Notes: generated by a model not told the origin, from the letters alone. 64,000 nt of DNA from Leeuwenhoekiella polynyae (GCF_004104075.1 NZ_QOVK01000005.1:1-64000); one strand, 5' to 3'. Numbered from the stretch's first letter, positions 1 through 8,818 are shown. Program-made: numbers and translations.

Positions 1-588
1 ATTTTAAAGGCAGGTCAATCTATGGGTATAGGCGGCTATGGTCGCTTTACGGGAGATACCATCGCGCATTTTAATGAAGTCGAAAAAACACAGGTTAAGG
101 TTGATAATTCTAACTCCAGTTCTAGTATAACAATAGATTATAAAGGTTGGAAGACCGGCGATGTAACAACAGATTTAGAATCTGTGATTCATATTTTTCC
201 TGAAGATCGTTTCTTAAAAGCCGAATTGACACCGAGTGTTTCTTTTGACGGTCTGGCTACAGGGATTGTGAAATTTGATGATATTCCATTAATGCAAGAG
301 ACCAGCGAGACTGGAGAGTGGGCATATATCGCGACGTATGGAGTGCAAACTTTAGCAGGCGAAAATGATAAGCTGGGTATGGCTATTTTTTATAAAACAG
401 ATGAGGCTAAGGCAATTGAAGGGCCACACGATCATTTGGTGGTATTTAACCCTTCAACAGAAAAACAGACTTATTACATTCATAGCGCCTGGAACCAAGA
501 AAAAGATGGTATTAAATCTGAAGAAGCTTTTAAGCAAGATTTACAGGCTAAGTTGTCAGAGTTAGATAACAACGGCAAATTAGAATAA
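1..588 (+). CDS. DUF4861 family protein, 3' part only
   Basis: The frame is open from base 1, so the gene begins outside the window; the ATG at 22 is internal (it follows I-L-K-A-G-Q-S). The visible ~195 residues contain a glycine-rich GIGGYGRF stretch near the left edge and a hydrophilic, lysine-rich C-terminus. I place it in the DUF4861 family by resemblance to Bacteroidota proteins found in pectin and uronate loci, whose exact reaction is not known to me. The family assignment fits the kduI and kduD remnants just downstream, which belong to unsaturated uronate catabolism. The visible part is undamaged, unlike its neighbours. Alternative: another secreted beta-rich carbohydrate-locus protein. 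Confidence 0.6.
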   Translation: MLKAGQSMGIGGYGRFTGDTIAHFNEVEKTQVKVDNSNSSSSITIDYKGWKTGDVTTDLESVIHIFPEDRFLKAELTPSVSFDGLATGIVKFDDIPLMQETSETGEWAYIATYGVQTLAGENDKLGMAIFYKTDEAKAIEGPHDHLVVFNPSTEKQTYYIHSAWNQEKDGIKSEEAFKQDLQAKLSELDNNGKLE

Positions 589-677
589 ACTCTACCATAT
601 AGTACAGGATAAGTTTGAGAAGTAACATTTTTAATTTTTATCCAAAAAACATATCAAAAATAACAAAGTCAGAATTT

Positions 678-824
678 AGATATGCACATCATCCAGAAAA
701 TATAATTTCTCTGGAATGATCTATTCACGCAGGGGTAGGGACTTCAAATCACACATTTATTTGAGGTATGGCTGGTGAGAATCTAGATTATGGTGATATG
801 GATAAAGTAACTCAGGCGAATTAA
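678..824 (+). pseudogene. kduI: kduI remnant (5-keto-4-deoxyuronate isomerase C-terminus)
   Basis: Reading 702-824 in one frame gives a peptide very like the KduI C-terminus: IISLE-stop-SIHAGVGTSN, then HTFI-stop-GMAGENLDYGDMDKV and a normal TAA at 822. Both internal stops are TGA at places where the family has Trp (TGG), at 717 and 762, and a Pro codon appears changed to Leu. Upstream (678-701) an R..HII.EN match survives with a deletion, and no further N-terminal homology is visible. KduI converts the unsaturated uronate product 5-keto-4-deoxyuronate. The gene is certainly non-functional. The stop codon is 12 bases before the kduD remnant, the usual operon order. Confidence 0.8.
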
Positions 825-836
825 AATAAGAATAGT

Positions 837-1068
837 ATGAGTCTATTTAGTTTATAAGGAAAAACAGTATTAGTTGCCGGTTGTAAGCGTGGTATTGGTT
901 TCGCAATGGCAGAAGCTTTAGCAGAAGCCGAAGCTGATATTCTCGGGGTTTCAGCATCATTAGAAACTTCAGGATCAGCTATACAAAAAGCAGTTGAAGC
1001 AACTGGTAAATCTTTTAAAGGGTAATAATGTGATTTTTTCAGATCGTAAATTAATAAAAGGCATCCCC
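837..1068 (+). pseudogene. kduD: kduD remnant (2-dehydro-3-deoxygluconate 5-dehydrogenase, SDR family)
   Basis: From ATG 837 the frame reads MSLFSL-stop-GKTVLVAGCKRGIG and goes on to FAMAEALAEAEADILGVSAS, the Rossmann nucleotide-binding start of KduD-type short-chain dehydrogenases (family: TALVTGCKRGIGKAMA). Damage: TAA at 855, two TAA codons at 1023 and 1026 after FKG, and an extra T in the run at 1035-1039, after which CDFSDRK resumes in another frame. Beyond about 1068 I see no homology, so more than two thirds of the gene is lost. It follows the kduI remnant in the normal order, so the whole isomerase-dehydrogenase pair has decayed. Confidence 0.85.
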
Positions 1069-1675
1069 TAGAGCATATAAGATATGAGGAAGTAATTCCG
1101 GTGATGAAATAGCGGGTCATTTTCCTTTAATTTGAGATTCACGATTTTACGAATGGAATTAATGTCTAAAGCCTGTTGAGTTGTAAAATCAGTTCTAATC
1201 TGCTAATGAATAAGGGGGATAGGTTTCATGTTCAATAACACCTGTGTTAATAGTTCTATTGAATAAGGCACAAAAGTTTCGCATATAGTTGGTAAGCCTG
1301 TTTGTTACCCTTGTCATATAATATTTATGAAAGCGTTCTAATAAATCGATGTTTATGCCCTTATTGAATGCTAAGAACTCCCAAAGTGACGTAATAACAC
1401 TTCACTACCAATACGATCTACTACTCTCAGCTTGGCTACAACCTGATCACCAAATTCAAAAACGAATCGTAAGTGGCTTTTTTTATTTTTATAGAATAAT
1501 GAAATCTGTAGAGAGGTTTGTTACGTATATGGGTTAAATAACTATAATTTGAGGGTTAAGTAAGTAAAGAATTAGTTTTTCCAATCGCTTTATCGACAAA
1601 GAACATCGTTAAGCTGTTGAAAACCTGTATTTTTTCTTAATTTAGCATCCTCAATTAATTGAAGACCCTACTTCT
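1069..1675. other. non-coding stretch, probably further gene debris
   Basis: About 600 bases with no convincing gene. Short open frames exist (for example 1349-1537, plus strand) but have no signal peptide, domain or neighbour logic. I tried to follow KduD homology through it and could not. It is most simply read as the deleted and degraded remainder of the uronate locus, plus the upstream region of the small gene at 1676. Confidence 0.5.
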
Positions 1676-1900
1676 ATGAATTTTAGACTATATATTAAAT
1701 ATGTAGTTACCTTGGCTTTTGCCATAGGATTTGTATGTATGGGGTATTCTCAAGGACCACCACCGCCAGCTGGTCCACCACCGCCTGTAGGTGCACAAGT
1801 TCCAATAGATGATTATATCCCTTATTTACTTATAATAGCTTTTTCTGCGGGTGTATATTTTTACAGTAAGCATGATAAAAATCAAGCTACAAATTCATAA
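1676..1900 (+). CDS. small PID-CTERM-like surface/membrane protein
   Basis: A 74-residue protein with an N-terminal signal peptide or membrane segment (about residues 5-25, ending GYSQ), a proline-rich GPPPPAGPPPPVGAQ linker, a VPIDDY motif, a second hydrophobic segment (about 50-62) and a short tail with KHDK. This layout (secretion signal, Pro/Gly linker, P-I-D motif, transmembrane helix, charged tail) matches the small PID-CTERM-type proteins common in Flavobacteriia; their function is unknown to me. Its 3' end overlaps the end of the converging ribE gene by 14 bases, so both probably lack a private terminator. Confidence 0.7.
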   Translation: MNFRLYIKYVVTLAFAIGFVCMGYSQGPPPPAGPPPPVGAQVPIDDYIPYLLIIAFSAGVYFYSKHDKNQATNS

Positions 1901-2471
1901 GACGTTTCACGTATTTGCCAATAACGTCAAATTCTAAGTTTACACTTGTTCCTATTTTAAATGTACTGAATGTAGTATGCTCGTAAGTATAGGGTATGAT
2001 AGCAACGCTAAAACTGTTTTTCTGAGAATTTACAACAGTCAGACTCACTCCATTTATGGTTATTGATCCTTTTTCTATAGTTACGTTGTTCAACACGGAG
2101 TCGTATTCAAACGTAAAGATCCAGCTACCGTCTTTTTGTTCTATGTTGATGCATTTTGCGGTTTGATCCACATGACCTTGTACAATATGTCCATCAAGTC
2201 GGGTGCCCAATATCATTGCTCGTTCAAGATTTACAGAATGATTTACTTGTAATGTGTTTAGGTTTGTCTTTATAAGGGTTTCTTCTATCGCGGTTACAGT
2301 ATATTCATCTCCATTTATAGAAACTACGGTAAGACAAACCCCATTATGCGCAACACTTTGGTCTATTTTCAATTCAGAGGTTAATCTGCTTGATACGGTT
2401 ATGTGCAGGTTAGAGCCTTCTGTCTGTAAATTTTTAACGATACCTAAATCTTCAATAATACCTGTAAACAT
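1887..2471 (-). CDS. ribE: riboflavin synthase subunit alpha
   Basis: A 194-residue protein starting MFTGIIEDLG, the hallmark N-terminus of riboflavin synthase, which dismutates two 6,7-dimethyl-8-ribityllumazines to riboflavin in the cytoplasm. Two lumazine-binding barrels are visible: residues 1 to ~95 with NGVCLTVV, and ~96 to 190 with LDGHIVQGHVDQTA and a second NGVSLTVV. Length is normal for the family. It is divergent from pdxA, with only 63 bases between the starts, so the two cofactor genes share a promoter region. Confidence 0.97.
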   Translation of the reverse strand: MFTGIIEDLGIVKNLQTEGSNLHITVSSRLTSELKIDQSVAHNGVCLTVVSINGDEYTVTAIEETLIKTNLNTLQVNHSVNLERAMILGTRLDGHIVQGHVDQTAKCINIEQKDGSWIFTFEYDSVLNNVTIEKGSITINGVSLTVVNSQKNSFSVAIIPYTYEHTTFSTFKIGTSVNLEFDVIGKYVKRLMNL

Positions 2472-2534
2472 GTTTGCGTTTTAATTGAGTACTTTTACAT
2501 TTCAATTTACAAAAGAAAGCTAAAGCAGTCTAGC

Positions 2535-3605
2535 ATGAAAGGACAAAGCATAAAATTAGGAATTAGCGTAGGGGATTTAAACGGAATAGGGGGCGAGGTC
2601 ATTTTAAAGACTCTTGAAGACTCAAGAATGCTCGATTTCTGTACCCCGGTAATTTTCGCATCTGCGAAAACTATAAGTTTTCTTTTAAAGCATTTTAACC
2701 TTGATATTAATTTTCAAGGGGTGAAGAGTGCAGACAAAGCCATTCACGGAAAGATAAATGTGGTGAATGTATGGAATGATAATCCGCATATAAAATTTGG
2801 AGAAGAAACACCTGAAGGAGGAAGTTACGCCATTCAATCTTTAAGTGCTGCAGTAGATGCTTTAAAGAAAGATCAAGTAGATGTACTGATCACGGCACCT
2901 ATTAATAAGGCTAATATTCAAGCAGAAGATTTTAAATTCCCCGGACATACAGATTTTCTGAATCAAGAGTTAGCAGGAAATAGCCTGATGTTTATGGTTT
3001 CCGAAAAGTTAAAAGTTGGTCTTTTGACGGACCACGTACCCGTAAAAAATATTTCAGAGAAAATCACGGCGGAATTAATCACGCAAAAGTTTAAGACTAT
3101 TCACCATTCATTAGTTCAGGATTTTGGGATACGTAAACCTAAAATTGCGTTCTTAGGTATAAATCCGCACGTTGGTGATCATGGAGTGATAGGGAAGGAA
3201 GATGATGAAGTTTTGATTCCTACATTAGAAAGTTTACGTGATAAAGGACACTTATGTTATGGGCCTTATGCTGCAGATAGTTTTTTTGGTAGTGGAAACT
3301 ATAAAAACTTTGATGCGATTATTGCCGCTTATCATGATCAAGGCCTAATTCCATTTAAAACCTTGGCTTTTGGCAAGGGTGTAAATTATACAGCCGGACT
3401 TAATAAAGTACGAACATCGCCAGATCACGGTACTGCATTTGAGATAGCAGGTAAAGGGGAAGCAGATATAGGTTCATTTAAAGAAGCGGTTTTTGCTGCT
3501 CTTGATATTTACAAAAAGCGTTCTGAATATGAAGAATTAACCGAGAATGTGCTGCAAAAGCAGCCTAGAAAAAAGCAATTTTCGGGACGCTCCCGTGGAA
3601 AATAA
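2535..3605 (+). CDS. pdxA: 4-hydroxythreonine-4-phosphate dehydrogenase
   Basis: A 356-residue PdxA, the NAD-dependent enzyme of the DXP-dependent pyridoxal phosphate pathway. Visible motifs are GDLNGIGGEV near the N-terminus, FPGHTDFL (metal-binding His), NPHVGDHGVIG, AAYHDQGLIPFK (metal-binding His) and TSPDHGTAFEIAGKG. The C-terminus carries an extra basic, low-complexity tail of about 15 residues (KKQFSGRSRGK). It is followed by the promoter of the DUF177-rpmF cluster, so it probably ends its own transcript. Confidence 0.97.
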   Translation: MKGQSIKLGISVGDLNGIGGEVILKTLEDSRMLDFCTPVIFASAKTISFLLKHFNLDINFQGVKSADKAIHGKINVVNVWNDNPHIKFGEETPEGGSYAIQSLSAAVDALKKDQVDVLITAPINKANIQAEDFKFPGHTDFLNQELAGNSLMFMVSEKLKVGLLTDHVPVKNISEKITAELITQKFKTIHHSLVQDFGIRKPKIAFLGINPHVGDHGVIGKEDDEVLIPTLESLRDKGHLCYGPYAADSFFGSGNYKNFDAIIAAYHDQGLIPFKTLAFGKGVNYTAGLNKVRTSPDHGTAFEIAGKGEADIGSFKEAVFAALDIYKKRSEYEELTENVLQKQPRKKQFSGRSRGK

Positions 3606-3656
3606 AGATATTTAAAAAATTTATCCACACTTAATTAACAGCTTAATAAAAATTTA

Positions 3657-3664
3657 TATCTTTG
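3657..3664 (+). promoter_or_regulatory. -7 promoter box TATCTTTG
   Basis: TATCTTTG fits the Bacteroidota -7 consensus TAnnTTTG exactly and is followed by GCACC, a common flavobacterial start context. It lies 45 bases before the DUF177 start and after the pdxA stop. An AT-rich TTAATTAACAG stretch occupies the -33 zone without a clear TTG. It should drive DUF177-rpmF and perhaps the downstream fatty-acid genes. Confidence 0.7.
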
Positions 3665-3709
3665 CACCCGCCTTTTGCGGAAGAGAGGATTATAGGAAAG
3701 AGAAAGGTA

Positions 3710-4264
3710 ATGAAGCATTTGAAAACGTATACCATTCAATTTGTTGGTTTAAAACAAGGGGAACACGATTTTCAATTCAAGATTGATAATACGTTCTTTG
3801 AGCATTTTGAATATGATGATTTTAATTCTATAGATATAGATTTAAAAATCAAACTCATTAAAAAGTCCACCTTGTTGGAATTTTATTTTGATGCTAAGGG
3901 AAGTGTGAATGTTAATTGTGACATCACAAATGAGCCTTACGACCAACCTATTGAAGCTACTTATAAATTAGTAGTAAAATTTGGGCAGGACTATAACGAT
4001 GAGATAGATGATATTTTGATTATTCCTCACGGGGAGTATGAAGTGAACATCGCTCAATATATATATGAGTTGATCGTATTAGCTATGCCGGCTAAGCGGA
4101 TACACCCTGGTGTTGAAGACGGCACATTAGAATCAGATATACTTGATAAGCTCGAAGAGTTAAGTATAAAAGATAAAGAGGCAGATTCAGATGAAGAGCC
4201 TCAAGAAAAAGAGATTGACCCGCGTTGGGAAAAACTAAAAGATTTTTTAACAGATAATAAATAA
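3710..4264 (+). CDS. YceD/DUF177 family protein
   Basis: A 184-residue DUF177 (YceD-like) protein. I chose ATG 3710 (MKHLKTYTIQFVGL) over the in-frame TTG at 3662 because the TTG lies inside the -7 box. Family members are encoded directly before rpmF and are linked to 23S rRNA levels or large-subunit assembly. A Cys is present in the VNVNCDITNEP segment where many family members have a paired CxRC; only one Cys is visible here. The C-terminus is acidic, ending EIDPRWEKLKDFL. The rpmF start is 10 bases downstream, so the genes are co-transcribed. Confidence 0.92.
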   Translation: MKHLKTYTIQFVGLKQGEHDFQFKIDNTFFEHFEYDDFNSIDIDLKIKLIKKSTLLEFYFDAKGSVNVNCDITNEPYDQPIEATYKLVVKFGQDYNDEIDDILIIPHGEYEVNIAQYIYELIVLAMPAKRIHPGVEDGTLESDILDKLEELSIKDKEADSDEEPQEKEIDPRWEKLKDFLTDNK

Positions 4265-4273
4265 TAAACGGTA

Positions 4274-4474
4274 ATGGCACATCCTAAAAGAAAAATCTCG
4301 AAAACTAGAAGAGATAAGAGAAGAACACATTACAAAGCTGCAATGCCAAAAATCGGTGTTGACGCCACTACTGGTGAAGCTCACCTTTACCACCGCGCTC
4401 ACTGGCACGAAGGTAAACTCTATTACAGAGGCCAGATTGTAATTGATGCTACAGCAAACGAAGAGGTTGCTTAA
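4274..4474 (+). CDS. rpmF: 50S ribosomal protein L32
   Basis: A 66-residue L32 beginning [20 protein letters not shown], the basic N-terminus of the family. The C-terminal half ([20 protein letters not shown]) has no cysteines, so this is the zinc-free version of L32 rather than the four-Cys ribbon form. It follows DUF177 by 10 bases and is followed by a strong intrinsic terminator, which separates it from fabH. Confidence 0.98.
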   Translation: MAHPKRKISKTRRDKRRTHYKAAMPKIGVDATTGEAHLYHRAHWHEGKLYYRGQIVIDATANEEVA

Positions 4475-4494
4475 CAAAGACTTATAGATTAGTG

Positions 4495-4530
4495 AAACTC
4501 CCATTAAAATGGGAGTTTTTTTTATTTTTT
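4495..4530 (+). terminator. intrinsic terminator after rpmF
   Basis: A 10-bp perfect stem (AAACTCCCAT / ATGGGAGTTT) with a TAAA loop, followed by a T-rich run. It lies 20 bases after the rpmF stop and should end or attenuate the DUF177-rpmF transcript before fabH. Confidence 0.9.
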
Positions 4531-4636
4531 GGAATGAGCAAAAAAAGTTAATTGTAGGCTTTGTTTGCGCTATTTTTAGTACTTTTCCTTCCATTTTTAA
4601 GCGAAAAACCTTGTTTTTCGCAGAAACCAGATTTAT

Positions 4637-5632
4637 ATGAGTAAAATCACTGCAGCCATAACTGCTGTTGGCGCTTACGTGCCAGAATATGTGCTTACCA
4701 ATGAAATTTTGGAAACAATGGTTGAGACCAATGATGAATGGATCACAACCAGAACAGGAATTAAAGAACGCAGAATTCTAAAAGATCCTGATAAAGGGAC
4801 TTCATATTTAGGAATTAAAGCTGCCGAAGATTTAATCAGCAAAAGCGGTATTGACCCTTCAGAAATTGATATGGTCATTATGGCTACTGCAACTCCAGAC
4901 TTACCCGTAGCATCTACCGCGGCATATGTTGCGACTCAAATAGGAGCTACGAATGCATTTTCTTACGATTTACAAGCTGCTTGTTCAAGCTTTTTATATG
5001 GGATGTCTACTGCTTCAGCTTATGTAGCATCCGGAAAATATAAAAAAGTACTCCTTATAGGAGCAGATAAGATGTCTTCTATAATTGATTATACAGACCG
5101 TACTACGTGTATCATTTTTGGTGATGGAGGCGGAGCTGCACTTTTTGAGCCCAATGAAGAAGGTTTGGGACTGCAGGACGAGTATTTGCGATCAGATGGT
5201 ATAGGACGTGATTTTTTAAGAATTGAAGCAGGGGGGTCGTTAATGCCACCTACAGCAGAGACTGTAGCTAATAACAGACACTTTGTATATCAGGACGGTA
5301 AGACCGTTTTTAAATTTGCCGTTTCTAATATGGCAGATGTAAGCGAGCGTATTATGCAGCGCAATAATTTATCGCATGATGACGTTAGCTGGCTTGTAGC
5401 ACATCAAGCTAATAAACGTATTATAGATGCGACTGCAAGACGTATGCAACTTGACGACAGCAAGGTGCTTATGAATATTCAGCGGTACGGTAATACTACA
5501 TCTGCGACATTACCCTTATTATTGAATGATTTTGAAAAGCAATTTAAAAAGGGAGATAATCTAATATTTGCCGCTTTTGGAGGCGGATTTACTTGGGGTT
5601 CCATATACCTAAAATGGGCCTACAATGCTTAA
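4637..5632 (+). CDS. fabH: beta-ketoacyl-ACP synthase III
   Basis: A 331-residue FabH, which condenses acetyl-CoA with malonyl-ACP to begin fatty-acid synthesis. The catalytic triad is visible: Cys116 in QAACSSF, His256 in AHQANKR and Asn286 in YGNTTSA. Length is normal. The upstream gap after the rpmF terminator holds a TACTTTTC hexamer-like box near 4580, a weak promoter candidate. accB follows by 27 bases and accC further on, giving an initiation plus acetyl-CoA carboxylase cluster. Confidence 0.97.
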   Translation: MSKITAAITAVGAYVPEYVLTNEILETMVETNDEWITTRTGIKERRILKDPDKGTSYLGIKAAEDLISKSGIDPSEIDMVIMATATPDLPVASTAAYVATQIGATNAFSYDLQAACSSFLYGMSTASAYVASGKYKKVLLIGADKMSSIIDYTDRTTCIIFGDGGGAALFEPNEEGLGLQDEYLRSDGIGRDFLRIEAGGSLMPPTAETVANNRHFVYQDGKTVFKFAVSNMADVSERIMQRNNLSHDDVSWLVAHQANKRIIDATARRMQLDDSKVLMNIQRYGNTTSATLPLLLNDFEKQFKKGDNLIFAAFGGGFTWGSIYLKWAYNA

Positions 5633-5659
5633 TTTTTAATCTAACTAACGTTATTAATT

Positions 5660-6154
5660 ATGGATTTAAAAGAAATTCAGAATCTTATCAAGTTTGTTGC
5701 TAAATCTGGCGCGAGCGAGGTAAAACTTGAGATGGATGATGTAAAAATCACTATTAAAACAGGAGAGGAAAGCAAAGGAGAGACTACAATTCTTCAGCAA
5801 GTTCCTATGATGGGTTCTGCAATGCAACAACCGGCTGTACCAGCAGCTCAACCTGCTGCACCTCAAGCACCTGCTCAAGAGACCGAAAAACCTAAAGCAG
5901 ACGAAAGCGACAAATATATTACTGTAAAGTCGCCAATTATTGGTACATTCTACCGCAAGCCTGCTCCAGACAAACCTACATTTGTTGAGGTTGGTGCAAG
6001 TATTAAAGAAGGAGATGTATTGTGTGTGATTGAAGCGATGAAATTATTCAACGAGATAGAAAGTGAAGTTAGCGGTAAAATCGTTAAGGTTCTTGTTGAT
6101 GATTCTTCTCCGGTTGAATTTGATCAGCCATTATTTTTAGTAGATCCTTCGTAA
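5660..6154 (+). CDS. accB: biotin carboxyl carrier protein of acetyl-CoA carboxylase
   Basis: A 164-residue BCCP. The N-terminal domain (1-45) is followed by an Ala/Pro/Gln-rich mobile linker (about 55-80) and the C-terminal biotinyl domain, with the biotin-accepting Lys128 in EAMK. It carries the carboxyl group made by AccC to the carboxyltransferase. Located between fabH and accC. The 171-base gap to accC contains no gene; it holds a small inverted repeat near 6290-6310 of unknown role. Confidence 0.97.
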   Translation: MDLKEIQNLIKFVAKSGASEVKLEMDDVKITIKTGEESKGETTILQQVPMMGSAMQQPAVPAAQPAAPQAPAQETEKPKADESDKYITVKSPIIGTFYRKPAPDKPTFVEVGASIKEGDVLCVIEAMKLFNEIESEVSGKIVKVLVDDSSPVEFDQPLFLVDPS

Positions 6155-6325
6155 CTTTAGGTAAAAGAAGTTCTTAAGACAATCGGGATATTTTATTGAA
6201 TTACGCTAAAGACTTGCTTCCAATATTATTGAGTAAGATTTAGTAGATACAGTCTCGATATCGAATAAATCAGATCAAATTTAAAGGTTAAAGTCTGACG
6301 ACTTCAACTTTAATGCACAATAGAT

Positions 6326-7681
6326 ATGTTTAAAAAGATACTTATAGCAAACCGAGGTGAGATTGCTCTTAGAGTTATTAGAACCTGTAAAGAAATGGGC
6401 ATCAAAACAGTAGCGGTATACTCTACTGCAGATGCAGAAAGTCTGCACGTACGTTTTGCTGATGAAGCAGTTTGTATTGGTCCTGCTCCCAGTAGTGAGT
6501 CTTACCTGAAGATTGCAAATATCATGGCTGCTGCCGAAATTACAAATGCAGACGCTATTCATCCGGGTTATGGATTTCTTTCAGAAAATGCCCGTTTTTC
6601 AAAAATTTGTGAAGAGCACGGTGTGAAATTTATTGGAGCTTCTCCAGATATGATTTCAAAAATGGGAGACAAGGCTACAGCAAAAGCAACTATGAAAGCT
6701 GCAGGTGTACCTTGTGTACCGGGTAGTGATGGAATTCTTGAGAGTTTTGAAGATTGTGAGCGTGTAGCTCAAGAAACCGGATTTCCTGTAATGCTTAAAG
6801 CAACTGCAGGTGGTGGTGGTAAAGGTATGCGTGCTGTATGGAAAAAAGAAGAACTGCGTAAAGCATGGGATTCTGCTCGTCAGGAGGCTTCAGCTTCTTT
6901 TGGTAACGACGGGATGTATATGGAAAAGCTTATCGAAGAGCCGCGCCATATTGAAATTCAGGTTGTAGGAGACAGCAACGGTAAAGCCTGTCATCTTTCT
7001 GAGCGTGATTGTTCGGTACAAAGACGTCACCAGAAACTTACTGAAGAAACTCCATCTCCATTTATGACCGATGAACTTCGTGAGAAAATGGGAGCTGCAG
7101 CCGTTCGTGCCGCAGAATTTATTAAATATGAAGGAGCAGGTACGGTAGAATTTTTAGTAGATAAGCACCGTAATTTCTACTTTATGGAAATGAACACCCG
7201 TATTCAGGTAGAGCACCCTATTACCGAACAAGTAGTAGATTATGACTTGATTCGTGAGCAAATTTTGGTTGCTGCAGGTGTTGCGATTAGTGGTAAAAAC
7301 TATTATCCGCAGCTGCACTCTATTGAATGTCGTATCAATGCAGAAGATCCTTATAACAACTTTAGACCGTCACCGGGTAAGATAACTAATTTACACGCAC
7401 CCGGTGGCCACGGGGTGCGTATAGATACACACGTATATAGCGGGTATTCTATTGTGCCGAATTACGATTCTATGATTGCCAAATTGATTACGACGGCTCA
7501 AACCCGTGAAGAGGCGATCAATAAAATGAAGCGTGCGTTAGACGAGTTTGTTATTGAAGGCATAAAAACTACGATTCCGTTCCACAGACAGTTAATGGAT
7601 GATCCTGCATACATTTCAGGAAATTACACCACTGCATTTATGGATACGTTTGTGATGAACCCTCCTGTAGAGGAAGATTAA
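6326..7681 (+). CDS. accC: acetyl-CoA carboxylase, biotin carboxylase subunit
   Basis: A 451-residue ATP-grasp biotin carboxylase. It starts [20 protein letters not shown] and shows the ATP-binding glycine loop GGGGKGMR, the [12 protein letters not shown] segment, and the [14 protein letters not shown] active-site region. It carboxylates biotin on AccB using ATP and bicarbonate. Length matches the single-subunit bacterial enzyme. A strong terminator follows 23 bases downstream. Confidence 0.98.
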   Translation: MFKKILIANRGEIALRVIRTCKEMGIKTVAVYSTADAESLHVRFADEAVCIGPAPSSESYLKIANIMAAAEITNADAIHPGYGFLSENARFSKICEEHGVKFIGASPDMISKMGDKATAKATMKAAGVPCVPGSDGILESFEDCERVAQETGFPVMLKATAGGGGKGMRAVWKKEELRKAWDSARQEASASFGNDGMYMEKLIEEPRHIEIQVVGDSNGKACHLSERDCSVQRRHQKLTEETPSPFMTDELREKMGAAAVRAAEFIKYEGAGTVEFLVDKHRNFYFMEMNTRIQVEHPITEQVVDYDLIREQILVAAGVAISGKNYYPQLHSIECRINAEDPYNNFRPSPGKITNLHAPGGHGVRIDTHVYSGYSIVPNYDSMIAKLITTAQTREEAINKMKRALDEFVIEGIKTTIPFHRQLMDDPAYISGNYTTAFMDTFVMNPPVEED

Positions 7682-7703
7682 CACTTTGTTAAATATAGAT
7701 TTA

Positions 7704-7735
7704 AAAAACTCTGAGTATACACTCAGAGTTTTTAG
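7704..7735 (+). terminator. intrinsic terminator, possibly bidirectional
   Basis: A 13-bp perfect stem (AAAAACTCTGAGT / ACTCAGAGTTTTT) with an ATAC loop. It has A-runs on the left and T-runs on the right, so it can serve both accC (plus) and the converging ABC gene that ends at 7805. Confidence 0.9.
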
Positions 7736-7804
7736 CTTAAAATAGGCTTGAAATCTCTTTTTATTCAGTAGTGCTATATGTATAAATGCATTTAGTCTGT
7801 TGTA

Positions 7805-8728
7805 TTAGGTGTTTATTAAGTACATTCTTTGTCCTTTTTGAAAACTTTTATAAGCATTAAAATAAATTTTCTTGTTTTTGAAAAGAGCTTCAATCAAATA
7901 ATGACTTCCTTTAAAATAGCTTTTTAAAACCTCAACCTGAATAGCGCTTTCATCTTTTGAAACTACAAGCTGATGCGGCATCAGAAGTCTGGTTTTGCCA
8001 TCAATTTCTAAGGAGTTGACATCTCCAAAAAACGAAGCCACATACGCATCTTTTGGATTTTGAAATAAGGCTTCGGGGGTTTCTGTTTGTATAAATGTAC
8101 CTTTGCGCATCATTTTAATTTCGTCAGAAAAAGAAAGTGCTTCTTCACTGTCGTGGGTAGCTGTGATGCAAGTAATGCCTTCTTTTTTTAGATAGGCATA
8201 GAGATTTCGCCGTAAGGCATTCCGCCTAAAATTATCGATATGGCTAAAGGGTTCATCCAGTAATAATAATTCGGGTTCTTTGGCAATAGCACGTGCCAAA
8301 GCAACGCGTTGCTTTTGACCACCACTCAGAAGCTTCACATGAATATCAGCAAAAGCAGTCATATCTACTACTTCCAATAATTCAGCAATACGTTCTTTGC
8401 GATGCTGCATAAAACGGCGAGAAAGGTGTTTCCCAATATTATCTGCAACTGAAATATAAGGCATTAAATCAAAATCCTGAGCGAGATACTTGATAAATGG
8501 TTCGCCGGGAACCAAGTTGAAATTAGGGCCTAATAGTTCGTTATCCTCCCAAACAATCGTTCCGTGTTCTACGTGAAGTAGACCGTAAATGATTTTAAGC
8601 AGCGTACTCTTACCGCAGCCACTTTCGCCCAAAATAGAAATGTGCTTTCCTTTTTCAACAGAAAAATTGAGGTTCTTTAAAACGGTTTCTTTGGTGTACC
8701 CAAAGCTTTCTATGTTAACGTTTAGCAT
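7805..8728 (-). CDS. orphan ABC transporter ATP-binding protein (PotA/FbpC-like)
   Basis: A 307-residue ABC ATPase: Walker A GESGCGKST (34-42), Q-loop YLAQDF (~81-86), signature LSGGQKQR (134-141), Walker B LLLLDEP (154-160) and the switch His in TATHDSEEA. A ~75-residue C-terminal extension resembles the TOBE-type regulatory domain of spermidine/iron importers. No permease or binding-protein gene is adjacent, so the partner and substrate are unknown. It is divergent from the small PLDc_N-type gene. Confidence 0.85.
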   Translation of the reverse strand: MLNVNIESFGYTKETVLKNLNFSVEKGKHISILGESGCGKSTLLKIIYGLLHVEHGTIVWEDNELLGPNFNLVPGEPFIKYLAQDFDLMPYISVADNIGKHLSRRFMQHRKERIAELLEVVDMTAFADIHVKLLSGGQKQRVALARAIAKEPELLLLDEPFSHIDNFRRNALRRNLYAYLKKEGITCITATHDSEEALSFSDEIKMMRKGTFIQTETPEALFQNPKDAYVASFFGDVNSLEIDGKTRLLMPHQLVVSKDESAIQVEVLKSYFKGSHYLIEALFKNKKIYFNAYKSFQKGQRMYLINT

Positions 8729-8749
8729 TTATAAAAAATTAACTGCTGA

Positions 8750-8757
8750 TACATTTG
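8750..8757 (+). promoter_or_regulatory. possible -7 box TACATTTG
   Basis: Matches TAnnTTTG on the plus strand in the gap between the divergent ABC ATPase and the PLDc_N-like gene. No clear -33 TTG was seen, so this is a weak call. Confidence 0.35.
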
Positions 8758-8818
8758 ATAATCTGATGGTATCCTTTATATTAAACATACTCAATGCTTA
8801 TTTAAAACAAAGCCTCTT

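Noticed and set aside
821-1120. 99-codon minus-strand frame
   Set aside because: It is the shadow of the kduD remnant on the plus strand, whose peptide clearly matches a known family.
1349-1537. 62-codon open frame, plus strand
   Set aside because: No domain, signal or context, in a decayed region with many stops in the other frames; likely chance.
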